From Trichomonas vaginalis G3 (taxonomy: Eukaryota; Parabasalia; Trichomonadida; Trichomonadidae): 64,000 bases of DNA. The DNA lies in NCBI RefSeq assembly GCF_026262505.1, contig NC_067205.1, positions 26,676,556 through 26,740,555 on the forward strand, given 5' to 3'. The notes below the pieces were generated by a model. That model worked only from the letters and a program-made list of their open reading frames with translations, did no database searches and was not told the DNA's origin. Position numbers and translations under genes: made by a program. This document shows, piece by piece, positions 48,664 through 57,524 of the stretch; position 1 is the stretch's first letter; each line of letters begins with the position of its first letter.

Positions 48664-49440
48664 ATGTTGTTCTATTTGCAAAGTACAGACCCAAACGAAT
48701 ACGGGACAGTAAAGCTACAACAAACTTAGGTCTACAGAATGAGGCGCTTGCATTCAGAATGGTTGACTTCAATACTATCGCTTCATTCGTTATAACAGAT
48801 GAAACAGATTTCATGGAGATTGAAATAGATGGAAAGAAGCACGAAATAAGATTTCACAATAATGTAGAATATAAGATGGAAACATTAGCTGGAGTGTTAA
48901 ATGCTCTCATAAAATACTACAATAAACAAGGATAACGAAGAAAACTTAATGAATGTTAAACTTATTGCAGGAGTTTTGAAGTTCAGTTATGCGAAGGAGT
49001 TTAAGATACCAAGAATGAGTCATAGAGTACAACTTCTTTTGGGTGCATACCATATGACATTTCCTTTGAAAAGTGTTGACAAAACGATTGAGATGAAATC
49101 TGTTCCATACGTATGTTATGGTAATTGTTTATACATTGAGTCTAAAATAGCTAATGTCACAGGCATTTCAGGAGTTAATAGTAAAGGTTCAGTAGAATAT
49201 AAATCCTTCTGTTATGCAGTCAATTCAATGTTCATTCCAAACGTTCCTGTCATAGCAACTCATTTAGGTAAATGGGTTCGCATTAGTCCTCATAATTTGA
49301 AAGACATGCAATTCAGACTTGTTGACTTTCAAGGAGAGCCTGTAGAACTGAGGGCACCAGTGCGAATGACTGTTGAAGTTGACTTTTTAGAAAATATTAA
49401 ATGCAACAGCTTACAAGAGAACTCAGAGCTAAAAATATAA
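48664..49440 (+). pseudogene. penton-like minor capsid gene (Maverick B), interrupted
   Basis: A gene of about 255 codons divergent from the tail fibre. Its longest open part (48949-49440, 163 residues) has SHRVQLLLGAYHMTFPLKSV, NCLYIESKIANVTG and SPHNLKDMQFRLVDFQGEPV, the last matching the relic in Maverick A (11314-11940). This C-terminal pattern is typical of single-jelly-roll capsid proteins. Reading is not continuous over the whole gene. Confidence 0.55.
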
Positions 49441-49565
49441 AGTATGAATGTTATGTATTAGGTCATGAACTTTGGTTGTTGCTGTTTGATGAAACAAATG
49501 AATTAGTTATGTCAGTCAAGAGAAAGAAAAATATTGTGTTAGTGAAAACTGCACCAAGTCAATAA
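49401..49565 (+). CDS. small ORF overlapping the penton-like gene end
   Basis: 54 residues (MQQLTRELRAKNIKYECYVL ... VLVKTAPSQ) starting inside the last codons of the preceding gene, an overlap typical of compact viral genomes. Coding-like sequence continues beyond its stop to about 49645, so it may be part of a longer relic. No family recognised. Confidence 0.4.
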   Translation: MQQLTRELRAKNIKYECYVLGHELWLLLFDETNELVMSVKRKKNIVLVKTAPSQ

Positions 49566-49702
49566 GATTAGGTTTGCATTATGAAGATGAGTTCGATACT
49601 GTTGAAGAAGTTTTGGATAGATATTACAAATTGCTAACTTGAAATTTTTTTTGACTGACGGCGCAAAGCGCCAAGATGGACTCAAAGAGCCTCCTGACTG
49701 CT

Positions 49703-50320
49703 TTAATTTACTAAAACATATTTCAAACAAAGTTTATATTCTGTTGAAAGTTTTGTATACTCGTTCGAATATTTATACTTAAACTCAACTCCTGTAGTTC
49801 CTGGTGTTTCAATGATGCGGATGTTACCTATTTTCATGAATAGTGGAGTTTGACCACAGCATTCGATTTCAGGGTCGAGATAGTCAATGACACATTGTTT
49901 CCCTGTTATTCGTGAGATAACATTTTCAAGGTCCTCCTTTGTTAGAATTATTTGGTTCTTGCTTATAAGATTTACCAAAAGCTTCTTATCGTCTTTGAGT
50001 AAAATTGTTTGGTATAACTGAAGAAGGTAATGGTCTACGTTATCTGAAGGATTTGTTTGAACATTTGTGTAAGGGTTGCCGTTGGCTTCTCTTGAAAGAA
50101 TTTGGTCCAGTGGTGGATACTCTAACTTAACATCTGATGTAGCGTTAGCGTTTGAAGCTGAGTTTAAATTCACGGATTTCAGCTTGGTTCTCTTTCTTTC
50201 TTTCAAACACTCTGAACTATAGTTCTTTATGACAATATTGTTTGTCGTTCGTGAGTCAACATTTGATGTTGGTTCAATTGGAACATTAACGGCACCAGCT
50301 AAGATGGATTTGCTTCTCAT
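49703..50320 (-). CDS. Maverick B conserved hypothetical protein
   Basis: 205 residues. The first 100 are Ser/Asn/Thr-rich and probably disordered, with a basic patch (KERKRTKLKSVNLN). The C-terminal half is globular: helices (LYQTILLKDDKKLLVNLISK) followed by EIECCGQTPLFMKIGNIRII and beta-strand-like sequence. Maverick A has a broken counterpart (10666-11193) with the same CCG element. Its conservation between the two elements suggests a core function. Divergent from 50354-50662. Confidence 0.55.
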   Translation of the reverse strand: MRSKSILAGAVNVPIEPTSNVDSRTTNNIVIKNYSSECLKERKRTKLKSVNLNSASNANATSDVKLEYPPLDQILSREANGNPYTNVQTNPSDNVDHYLLQLYQTILLKDDKKLLVNLISKNQIILTKEDLENVISRITGKQCVIDYLDPEIECCGQTPLFMKIGNIRIIETPGTTGVEFKYKYSNEYTKLSTEYKLCLKYVLVN

Positions 50321-50353
50321 TTCATATAGAATAAAAACCTTTTATATGTATGT

Positions 50354-50662
50354 ATGAACAATATACTCGACAAGGGTTTGAATGTAAAGCTAACGAATGA
50401 AAATATTGTTGAATTCACTGAGACAGGTGCTGTGTATAAAGATGTAGAACTACTGAACAAAAGAGCTAAGGGAAGAAGTAGGAACATGAACAAAGGGTGG
50501 AAGCCTATAAAAATTTATGTCAATGATGGCTCAGGAGGTTCAAACATAAAGTATGCAGAAAGTTATAGAGTTTATGCTCTCAAAGGTGAAGAGCCTTCAT
50601 TTAAGAACAGCTATTCTAACGCATATCCTCAAAAGCTAACGGATGGGAAGTGGATGATATGA
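50354..50662 (+). CDS. Maverick B small hypothetical protein
   Basis: 102 residues, strand-rich and basic (GRSRNMNKGWKPIKIYVNDG, YAESYRVYALKGEEPSFKNS). Short, isolated between the divergent conserved gene and the ATPase gene. No domain recognised and no clear counterpart in A. Confidence 0.45.
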   Translation: MNNILDKGLNVKLTNENIVEFTETGAVYKDVELLNKRAKGRSRNMNKGWKPIKIYVNDGSGGSNIKYAESYRVYALKGEEPSFKNSYSNAYPQKLTDGKWMI

Positions 50663-50734
50663 ATGACAGCAAAAATATTAACAGAAATGGCGACAGAGAT
50701 GCATGGAATTTGTTTACCATCAGTCAATTGAAGG

Positions 50735-51628
50735 TTAAACTTTAAAACAATGTTGGTCGTTCCATGGAATATTTTTGACTTTAATGGTATTAGTCATGAT
50801 ATGAATCTCAAGGTATGAACGAGGAGAGATGAGAGACTTATATGCTTCCCAAATTTCTTCAAAAGGTAATGTTATACCTGACTGTTTCCAAATGAGTTCA
50901 ATATCATAACGTGAGAAACCTTGAAAGATAACGAAGTCAGTTATGAGACGTTTTATGTTTAAAGCTAAAAACCTCCATGTTTGCATAAGTATTGCTACAG
51001 TTAAGTGGTAATGTCTGACTTTAGTAATGATGTTAGCTAATGGTGAGTCTGGTTTTGACACTAAACCTTTTCCGGCGAAGTCGTCACAAACGAGCAGAGT
51101 GTTTGAAGGATATTTTTTGAAGGGGTATTTTGAAAGTTTTGACAGAATGTAGTTTGTAAGTCGTTTCATATCGTAAACTCCTGAGTATTGACGTAAGTGG
51201 TGTTTGTCAATAATTCTTTTCATCTCCTCAGAAGTCTTTTGCATTCCTGACTGTATAAATTCAACGATGGCATAATATTTCCTCTTACGTCGAATGTAAC
51301 GTTGAAGAAATTCAATGAGTTCACTGTCTGGAACTTTAACGACAGAGGCTTGAACTTTTGACATAAATGTTTTCGCTGTTGAGTCCATAGAGTCTGAAGT
51401 TGCTGATATAATGATTTGGTCATAATATGAATCTTGACCTAAACGTTCTGTTATGAGTATATGACGAATGAGGTTAAATGTCTTACCTGAACCCATCTTT
51501 CCACAATAGAAATACACACCATTTGAACAGAACTCATAGTCCTTACTGAAAGGAAGAATGAGAGAACTGTTGAGCTTTTCACTGCTTTCATTCATGTCTT
51601 CATCTACGTCATGTATTAAATGCTTCAT
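50735..51628 (-). CDS. packaging ATPase, FtsK/HerA-like (Maverick B)
   Basis: 297 residues. Walker A YFYCGKMGSGKTFNLI near residue 42, Walker B TLLVCDDFAG near residue 190, then HLTVAILMQTWRFLALNIKR (sensor region) and FVIFQGFSRYDIELIWKQSG. It aligns over its length with 14196-15071 of Maverick A. Divergent from the operon-like run 51645-53279. Looks whole. Confidence 0.85.
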   Translation of the reverse strand: MKHLIHDVDEDMNESSEKLNSSLILPFSKDYEFCSNGVYFYCGKMGSGKTFNLIRHILITERLGQDSYYDQIIISATSDSMDSTAKTFMSKVQASVVKVPDSELIEFLQRYIRRKRKYYAIVEFIQSGMQKTSEEMKRIIDKHHLRQYSGVYDMKRLTNYILSKLSKYPFKKYPSNTLLVCDDFAGKGLVSKPDSPLANIITKVRHYHLTVAILMQTWRFLALNIKRLITDFVIFQGFSRYDIELIWKQSGITLPFEEIWEAYKSLISPRSYLEIHIMTNTIKVKNIPWNDQHCFKV

Positions 51629-51644
51629 TTTATCTCCATTAAAA

Positions 51645-52526
51645 ATGCAAGTCAGAAATATTCAGAACATAGCACCGAGTCTAACTGACAAGAGTATAAA
51701 GATATACTATGAACATGTTATGATGAAACCAACCAAAATTCAAGAAAGTCAGTATACTTATGAATATCCAAGACACTGGGTAGAGTATGTAGGAGGTGAG
51801 AAAGCTATTGAAATCAGACAGGTTCGAAGTATTCCAGCAGGAAGAACAATATTATTGAAGAACTTTAATGTTTTGAGGTATAATGATGAAACAAAGAAGC
51901 AAGATAGTTTTCCTGTTGCTGTGTATGTGAACTTAGATACAGGAGATGACATGAAAGTTTTTAATACAAAGCTTCAAACGGTAGTGAGAGAACAACTGAC
52001 TGCGGAAGGGCATCCATTACCTTCAGAAGTTAGCATAGCATATAATTTTGAAACAAACTCAATAGATTTTAAAGTCATCTCTGCAAAGAAGTCAGGTTTT
52101 ACATTTAATGAAGCAGATGTATATTCGAATGAAAACTTCAAAGCTATTGCATGGTTAGATAATGACGATTGCTTTAAGAAAATATTTAAATACAGTGACT
52201 CAACGATGTCAATAGATGACCTTCGTGGAATGTTACCATCGACGTTTACAGTAGAAGGTTCAGCAGGATTGCTTACAAGATTGTCAATTGGTGGTATTTG
52301 GTCTCGTGAGAACATTGTTATAAAATCCAGTATAAGTGAATTTGCTGAAGAATCTATATTATGTCTTTCAAACTACATGTATTCGCCGCCGAAGCATTAT
52401 AGTATAACAAACTTTGTCAGTAAGTTTAACATAAGACTTGTCGAACCTTCTTCAATGAAAGATGTTGTGCTACCTAAAGATGGAAAGGATGGACTCATTA
52501 TTGAAATGATTTTAATAGCATATTAA
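51645..52526 (+). CDS. minor-capsid-like protein 2 (Maverick B)
   Basis: 293 residues from the ATG at 51645; an upstream frame extension to 51558 overlaps the ATPase gene start and is unlikely. Strand-rich, with YEYPRHWVEYVGGEKAIEIR, a central PVAVYVNLDTGDDMK, LCLSNYMYSPPKHYSITNF and a hydrophobic end GLIIEMILIAY. It is the only intact member of the family that includes 21328-22060 and 26037-26884 in A and 36055-36911 in B. It abuts the next gene directly. Likely a structural protein (inference). Confidence 0.6.
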   Translation: MQVRNIQNIAPSLTDKSIKIYYEHVMMKPTKIQESQYTYEYPRHWVEYVGGEKAIEIRQVRSIPAGRTILLKNFNVLRYNDETKKQDSFPVAVYVNLDTGDDMKVFNTKLQTVVREQLTAEGHPLPSEVSIAYNFETNSIDFKVISAKKSGFTFNEADVYSNENFKAIAWLDNDDCFKKIFKYSDSTMSIDDLRGMLPSTFTVEGSAGLLTRLSIGGIWSRENIVIKSSISEFAEESILCLSNYMYSPPKHYSITNFVSKFNIRLVEPSSMKDVVLPKDGKDGLIIEMILIAY

Positions 52527-52751
52527 ATGAGCTTGTTCTTGAAGGTCATTCATGATGAAATAACTGTTGTAGAAGATGTTAGCAATTGTTCAGACATTTT
52601 GAAGCGTATAGATGAGATAAGAAAGAAGTTAGATAGACCGCAAAGTGGTGAGGGCGAAGCCCGTGAGAACGCTTATGTTTCATTGACTTTCTCCAGTAAC
52701 GAGAACTTTTATGAGATAATATTGAAGAGAGATGATTTTAATATGGTGTAA
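52527..52751 (+). CDS. small Maverick B protein
   Basis: 74 residues starting the base after the previous stop (TAAATG) and ending directly before the next start. A short strand, a helical IDEIRKKLDRPQSG segment and strand-rich YVSLTFSSNENFYEIIL. The tight head-to-tail spacing of three genes (51645-53279) suggests one transcript or compact late genes. Function unknown. Confidence 0.5.
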   Translation: MSLFLKVIHDEITVVEDVSNCSDILKRIDEIRKKLDRPQSGEGEARENAYVSLTFSSNENFYEIILKRDDFNMV

Positions 52752-53279
52752 ATGGTAGCTTGGGCAGCTTTAGGCGCAATGGGAACAAAAGCATTAGCAT
52801 TTGGAGCAAAAGCACTTGGAGCTTATGATGCAGTAAATAAAATGAGTGGAGGAAGGGTTTCGAAGACATTAGATGCAAATAAAGGGAAGATTGGAGGCTG
52901 GGTTGCAAAGAAGTTAAGATTAAATAAAATAGGGCTCATAAATAAAGCATCCAATTTGGTTGCGACTGAGTCAGAAAATGCTTTAGGAAAGGACGATGAG
53001 TTTGCAAAACACGCAAAAGACTTTAATGACCAGATGAAAGGTGAAACAATGCATTTAAATAGAGTCGATGGAACTAAAGAAAATGTTTCTTCTCCACCAG
53101 TAGTTCTTCCGTATGGTCCCTATGGAATGTATGGAAACCCTTACGAAAGACCATTTGACCCATTGACTGGTGGAAGTAATTGGTATCATTATGGACGAAG
53201 AAGAAAGACAGTCAAGTTGGAGACAGACGTGAAGAAAGCAACTAAAAAGAAACCAAGGAAGAGAGTTATAAAGCAATGA
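52752..53279 (+). CDS. Gly/Ala-rich, basic-tailed protein (Maverick B), possible minor core protein
   Basis: 175 residues: a hydrophobic Gly/Ala helix region at the N-terminus (WAALGAMGTKALAFGAKALG), a basic middle, a Pro/Tyr/Gly segment (VLPYGPYGMYGNPYERPFDP) and a strongly basic end (KKATKKKPRKRVIKQ). This recalls adenovirus-like minor proteins that contact membrane and DNA, but only by style. Its last codons lie in the inner edge of the right terminal repeat, so they are duplicated (without the rest of the gene) in the left one. Confidence 0.5.
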   Translation: MVAWAALGAMGTKALAFGAKALGAYDAVNKMSGGRVSKTLDANKGKIGGWVAKKLRLNKIGLINKASNLVATESENALGKDDEFAKHAKDFNDQMKGETMHLNRVDGTKENVSSPPVVLPYGPYGMYGNPYERPFDPLTGGSNWYHYGRRRKTVKLETDVKKATKKKPRKRVIKQ

Positions 53280-53926
53280 ATTCAACAGGGTGAAAAAAGA
53301 GGTGAGATCTCACCACTTCACCTAAATTTATTTTTGTGCTATGTTTTCATACGTGTGAGGGTGGTGATATCATTAATTTTTAAGTTTATTTTTTATTTTA
53401 TTTTTTATTTTATTTTTATATAAATGACGAAAACTATTGAGATAACAAACTACAACGGTCATGAGTTTAAGAATTTGTTCTTCGTTCCTCGTGAAAATAC
53501 ATTCTATCAGATACGAGGGAGAAAGGGTAAAGTTAGTTTGAGCGTTTATGACTACAAGCATAATGGAAAGTTTATACAAGCATACGATACAAACGGTAAA
53601 CGTGTTTCATTAGCTTTGTCAAAACTTACTAACATTTATTTTGACAGTGATTTTGACCTATATGAAGAAGAAAGTGAGTCAGAAGATTATGAACTGTTGT
53701 GTGAAGCACAGCAATGGGAGGAGTTGCAATACTTTTGTAAGTGAGAACGTTTATTTTTTACATTAGTGAGGTGAAGTGGTTGGCGGCTTTGTAAATATTT
53801 AAGGTTAAGTTAGTGTTGTCGTTTGTGTTGTAAAATATACGTTAACGGTTTTGTAAAGTGTCAAATTCACATATAATGGGTAAGGAGGCGCGCAGTGTCT
53901 CCGTACCCATGATATGTTTACTAACT
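53255..53926 (-). repeat. terminal inverted repeat of Maverick B, right
   Basis: Partner of 32306-32970; carries the palindrome AGGTGAGATCTCACC (53301-53315) and the second copy of the small gene. Followed by the GCCAAT target duplication at 53927-53932. Confidence 0.9.
53424..53744 (+). CDS. small protein encoded in the terminal repeat (right copy)
   Basis: 106 residues; the same as 32492-32806 apart from the last residues (ends EELQYFCK here, ESCNTL there). Two copies of one gene at both ends arise when a terminal repeat grows to include it, as in poxviruses. See the left copy for its visible features. Confidence 0.6.
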   Translation: MTKTIEITNYNGHEFKNLFFVPRENTFYQIRGRKGKVSLSVYDYKHNGKFIQAYDTNGKRVSLALSKLTNIYFDSDFDLYEEESESEDYELLCEAQQWEELQYFCK

Positions 53927-53932
53927 GCCAAT

Positions 53933-54440
53933 TATAAAATTGGCCCATATTCTCTCCCCCGTTGTCGGACCAGAAACAAAATGGCTTTTGATATAAGCCA
54001 ATCGTTTCTTCGGCAACTCTTGTTGTAGATTCGGAAGATTTATTTGGCAAAATTTTTAAAGCCAACAAAAACCGAGATTTATCGTCTATTATACCATAAA
54101 CAGGTAACCTCTGTGAACCGTATAAAAAATGAACATCTACATGCCATATGGTATCAGGTTTTGTTGCTTCATATGGCGTATAATATTTTTGAGGGGGCCT
54201 GTCACTTTTTGGTTCTTTGATCTCCAAAATACTGTAAATTCTTCTGAGTTTATTGTAGGAAACTGAATAAACATTTTGATCCATGTTTAAACGCCAAAAC
54301 ATCTTTTGGATTCCGCACTTATATTCCTGAAATTTTTGGAGAACATATTGCAAATTTTCAGGAGTAATATCATCTGGTGCCGGACCAGGTTTAACGTTTG
54401 GGGGCGTTAAATTTGCATTTGTGTATGCTGCTTTAAGTGT
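53933..54440 (-). pseudogene. integrase/transposase of element C, central part
   Basis: Minus-strand coding sequence with two catalytic regions of an rve-type DDE enzyme: TIWHVDVHFLYGSQRLPVYG (first Asp), IIDDKSRFLLALK and CFWSDNGGENMG (second Asp, with the following Glu of SDNGGE typical of the family). Basic, helical N-terminal sequence precedes it. The gene is cut on one side by Maverick B and on the other by element D. The third catalytic region lies at 31931-32305. Confidence 0.75.
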
Positions 54441-54450
54441 GTTTTTCGAA

Positions 54451-54495
54451 GTATCGTGCTGAACCGTTGGGAAAAATTGAATACCCGAGGTTCAG
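54451..54495 (+). repeat. terminal inverted repeat of element D, left
   Basis: GTATCGTGCTGAACCGTTGG and following. Also self-complementary: TGCTGAACC pairs with GGTTCAGCA 23 nt further. Partner at 57525-57569. Confidence 0.75.
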
Positions 54496-55082
54496 CATAC
54501 ATATAAAAATGAAAGACTTAGAGCCTAGGGTTAAGCAGGAAGATAGAGGGTACATATGAGATTATCCTCAGTAACTCTCAGGCAAATCTGAGTTTTTGGT
54601 CAGATATATAAGATTATTGTGAACGAAAAATTATCTAATATAGGCCTAATTGTCATGTGCGCATATAGACATATGTATATATTATATGTTTCTTGTGTTA
54701 TTATAGGTTAAATCCATAGTTTGATATGTGAGATAAATTATATCTTAACACAGAAATCGTTTTTTTATATTATCACAGTAGATATGAGGGGTACTATATG
54801 AGTTATAATATATATTATTAGGAATAAGTATATAGATCCAAAATAATGGGAATGCATAATTTATGGCGAACTCAAAACATTTATTTTTATATTATGAGGT
54901 TATAAAATTGTTTTATTCATATATTATATGTGCTCTGTGCTATTGAAATGTGCTTAAAATGATTCTGCACGCGCAATCACAAAGCAAAACTTCGTAGCGA
55001 GCAACAGTTTGTGCAAGGACAGGGAATTTATATTTTTATCCTTACATAAACTTATAATGTGGTTAAAATGTTCGGTTTGCTC
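54496..55082. other. AT-rich left part of element D
   Basis: About 590 bp of AT-rich sequence with no open frame of note and only weak stems. No gene seen. Confidence 0.5.
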
Positions 55083-55306
55083 TCACTTTTGTTCCGCAAT
55101 GTGACATCGTGAACAAAGTTTCCGATCTGAGTGCATATATGCAGGGTCTTTCCATGGCACCCTGCATACATGTACTCAGATCGGGAATATTGTCCACTTT
55201 TGTTTCACGATGTGACATCGTGAACAAAGTTTCCGATCTGAGTGCATATATGCAGGGTCTTTCCATGGCACCCTGCATACATGTACCCAGATAAGAAATT
55301 TGCTTA
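55083..55306. repeat. 112-bp tandem repeat with hairpins
   Basis: Two copies (starting about 55084 and 55196). Each has CGATCTGAGTGCATATATGC paired with the complementary GCATACATGTACTCAGATCG (stem of about 20 bp with mismatches), and a CACGATGTGACATCGTG palindrome in the second. Frames on both strands here are by-products. Confidence 0.85.
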
Positions 55307-55346
55307 ATTGTTTGACATGAATGTCACATTCGAAAATCGTTTCTCG

Positions 55347-55406
55347 AAAGGAGTTTGCAATTACAATATATTGTCCTATTGTATTGTAATTGTAAACTCC
55401 TTAGTT
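55347..55406. repeat. hairpin with a 20-bp stem
   Basis: CGAAAGGAGTTTGCAATTAC and, 20 bases on, TGTAATTGTAAACTCCTTAG. Strong stem with few mismatches. Confidence 0.8.
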
Positions 55407-55705
55407 CGATTCCTTCATTTTATTAAATTATAAATATACAATTCTTTCTAATCTTCCTTTTTCATAATTCATTTCTCATTTAAATTCTAAATAATCTAAC
55501 TCTACTAATCTAGATTTTTTTTAATATCAATTTTTCATATACAAACTCTTATTTTTTCTTTCAAAATTCCATTTTCCAATATTTTTTGAAAATTTTACAT
55601 AATTTTATATATATTTTATTCTATTATTATTACATAATAATATTATACATATTAATTGTTTTAATTTTTGAATGCATACGATAATTTTTAATTCAATTTT
55701 TAAAC
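55407..55705. other. AT-rich spacer inside element D
   Basis: About 300 bp of T-rich sequence without genes or strong stems, separating the first hairpins from the GC-rich array. Confidence 0.5.
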
Positions 55706-56780
55706 GAATGTTTTGATGGGACGAGCTTACTGCTCATAGGCTCATCCCATCAAAACATTCCATTCAAAACTCTGGCCTTCATCGAGGCCAGAGCCAACAA
55801 TTCATCCCCTCAGAGCCAAGTTCCTCGACGGTCGTCCTCATTAGGCCTGATCCGAGAGGAACTTGGCTTTGAACGAAAATCACAAGCTCTGGCCTCAGGA
55901 AAAGCCAGAGCTTCGCAAACAATCCTCGGGGCCGGCTTCCTCAAAGACCGCCCTGATTCGGGGCGGCCGGAGAGGAATCCAGTCCCGAGAGAACGTCCAT
56001 ACGAAGCTCTGGCCTTTTCCGAGGCCAGAGCTTGTAAATACAATCCGCAGGGCCGAGTTTGAGGGAGATCGTCCACATCATTGGCGATCTCCTCTCTTCT
56101 CGGCCCTGAAAGACATGCAAATACAGGCTCTGGCCATAGCAAAGGCCAGGGCATGGCTTACATTCCCCAGGGCCGGCTTTCCCAAATGCCGCCCTTATCC
56201 CGGGCGGCAGGAGTGGAATCCGGCCCTGGGAAGTAGAAAATACGAAGCTCTGGCCCAAGCAAAGGCCAGAGCCTGCAAAATTCATCCTCAGGGCCGAGTT
56301 CTGCGATGATCGTCGATCATGTCGACGATCTCGCAGGAACTCGGCCCTGAAAGACATACAAATACAGGCTCTGGCCCAAGCAAAGGCCAGAGCCTCGCTT
56401 ACAATCAAATTTGCCGAATCTCAGGAGATCGTTCAAATCACGGACGGTTTTCCCTGAGATTCGGCAAAATAAGTCAAATTACAGTTCTAGAAAGACTAGA
56501 AGGGGGCCCTGACCTTGAGAAAGGACCCCCTTCCCGGTCTTTCTGGCGAACTTTGGTTCGCATTGCGAGTGTCTGCTGCGACTCCGGGGCTGAGCAGCAG
56601 ACACTCGCAATCATATGTCGCGGCAAGTGCACCTGTGGTGCCAGAATGCACTTGCCGCGACAATTGGGAAATGCAAAGATGATGCCGGAAGGAGCGGCAA
56701 TACTGGCAAAAGCCACTCCTTCCGACACCAGAAAGACTAGAAGGGGCCCTGAACCTTGAGAAAGGACCCTTCTCGGCCTT
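55706..56780. repeat. GC-rich array of alternating hairpins
   Basis: Eighteen stem-loops nearly end to end: 55706-55760, 55770-55793, 55814-55868, 55884-55913, 55925-55989, 56004-56033, 56048-56108, 56127-56152, 56168-56228, 56245-56273, 56289-56349, 56366-56396, 56411-56467, 56489-56544, 56563-56610, 56616-56662, 56685-56724, 56730-56780. A short constant type, CTCTGGCC-loop-GGCCAGAG, occurs six times and alternates with longer, variable ones, several opening GGGCCGR and closing YCGGCCC. The block is far more GC-rich than anything else in the window. Open frames through it are by-products of GC content. Confidence 0.9.
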
Positions 56781-56850
56781 TTTTTGTTAAATTTAAGATT
56801 ATTTCAATTGCAAAATTATTTCAAAATTCATAATGGATAGTACCATACGA

Positions 56851-57100
56851 AGGTGCAAGTCATAGCAATGGTACACAATCAATATGAACCCCATTGCTAT
56901 GACTTCACCTCGGGATAACTTCGATGGGAGGAAAAGTGGAGCAATTCGAAACATTGCTCCACTATACAAGTTCTTGTAAGGATAGGTATATAGTTACCAC
57001 ATCCTTACAAGAACTGTTCCTCGCTTCGAGGTTTTGTCTTGTGATTGTGTGTGCTGTGCCATCCAATGGACAAACGGATAGCACAGCACACACATACTAG
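56851..57100. repeat. further hairpins of element D
   Basis: Stem-loops at 56851-56910 (AAGTCATAGCAATGG), 56936-56962 (GTGGAGCAA), 56969-57015 (AGTTCTTGTAAGGAT), 57019-57031 and 57046-57094 (TGTGTGTGCTGTGC), each with its complement. Base composition is intermediate. Confidence 0.85.
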
Positions 57101-57524
57101 GCATGATAACCCTTCCCTATGAATTAGGACGCGATAGCCCTGACCTCACCCCGGGATAAATTGCATTTGTACTCATATCCCGATCAATAACATAATTTAT
57201 ATCAAGACACACCTACCACTACATAATATAGCATTATATCAACACAATACTAATATATAATGTTAAAAACACACAAATTGATGATATTCATAATATAAAT
57301 TGGGACCAAAGATCTATATTGAGACCTAACTATTATCAAACCTTTATATATAGGAAACATACATTGCACCTATAGAATATTGAATGAAAATTAGATGGTT
57401 CTAAAATTCGATATCTGATGCTGACCCAAGGTGGTCCTCATTCCTATATATGTTCATCTATACCTAATGTCCTAATATTCATCCATATACATGTTGGGTT
57501 TATCTCCATCAGAAGGGTCCATGC
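57101..57524. other. right part of element D
   Basis: About 420 bp of mixed sequence, no gene seen. A plus-strand frame at 57418-57642 crosses the element end and is not a gene. Confidence 0.5.

Larger units (their letters stand above)
32306..53926. mobile_element. Maverick/Polinton element B (fossil)
   Basis: A 21.6-kb Maverick starting AGTTAGTAAACATATCATGG and ending in the reverse complement, with 6-bp duplication GCCAAT at 32300-32305 and 53927-53932. Genes: a duplicated small gene in both terminal repeats, membrane and Ser/Pro-rich small proteins, major-capsid candidate, minor-capsid candidates, protein-primed DNA polymerase B, acidic-tailed small protein, KilA-N pair and CxxC gene, integrase, giant tail-fibre protein, packaging ATPase. 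About ten genes are broken, others look whole. Terminal repeats of about 665 bp are nearly identical, so the insertion looks recent. Confidence 0.92.

Noticed and set aside
55810-56759. Several overlapping open frames of 84-155 residues on both strands in the GC-rich hairpin block
   Set aside because: They are produced by high GC content and symmetric hairpins; frames on both strands, no initiator, no domain, repetitive Leu/Arg/Pro composition.
55083-57100. CRISPR-like array
   Set aside because: Constant and variable hairpins alternate, but repeats are not uniform direct repeats, spacers are themselves palindromic, there are no cas genes, and the DNA is eukaryotic.
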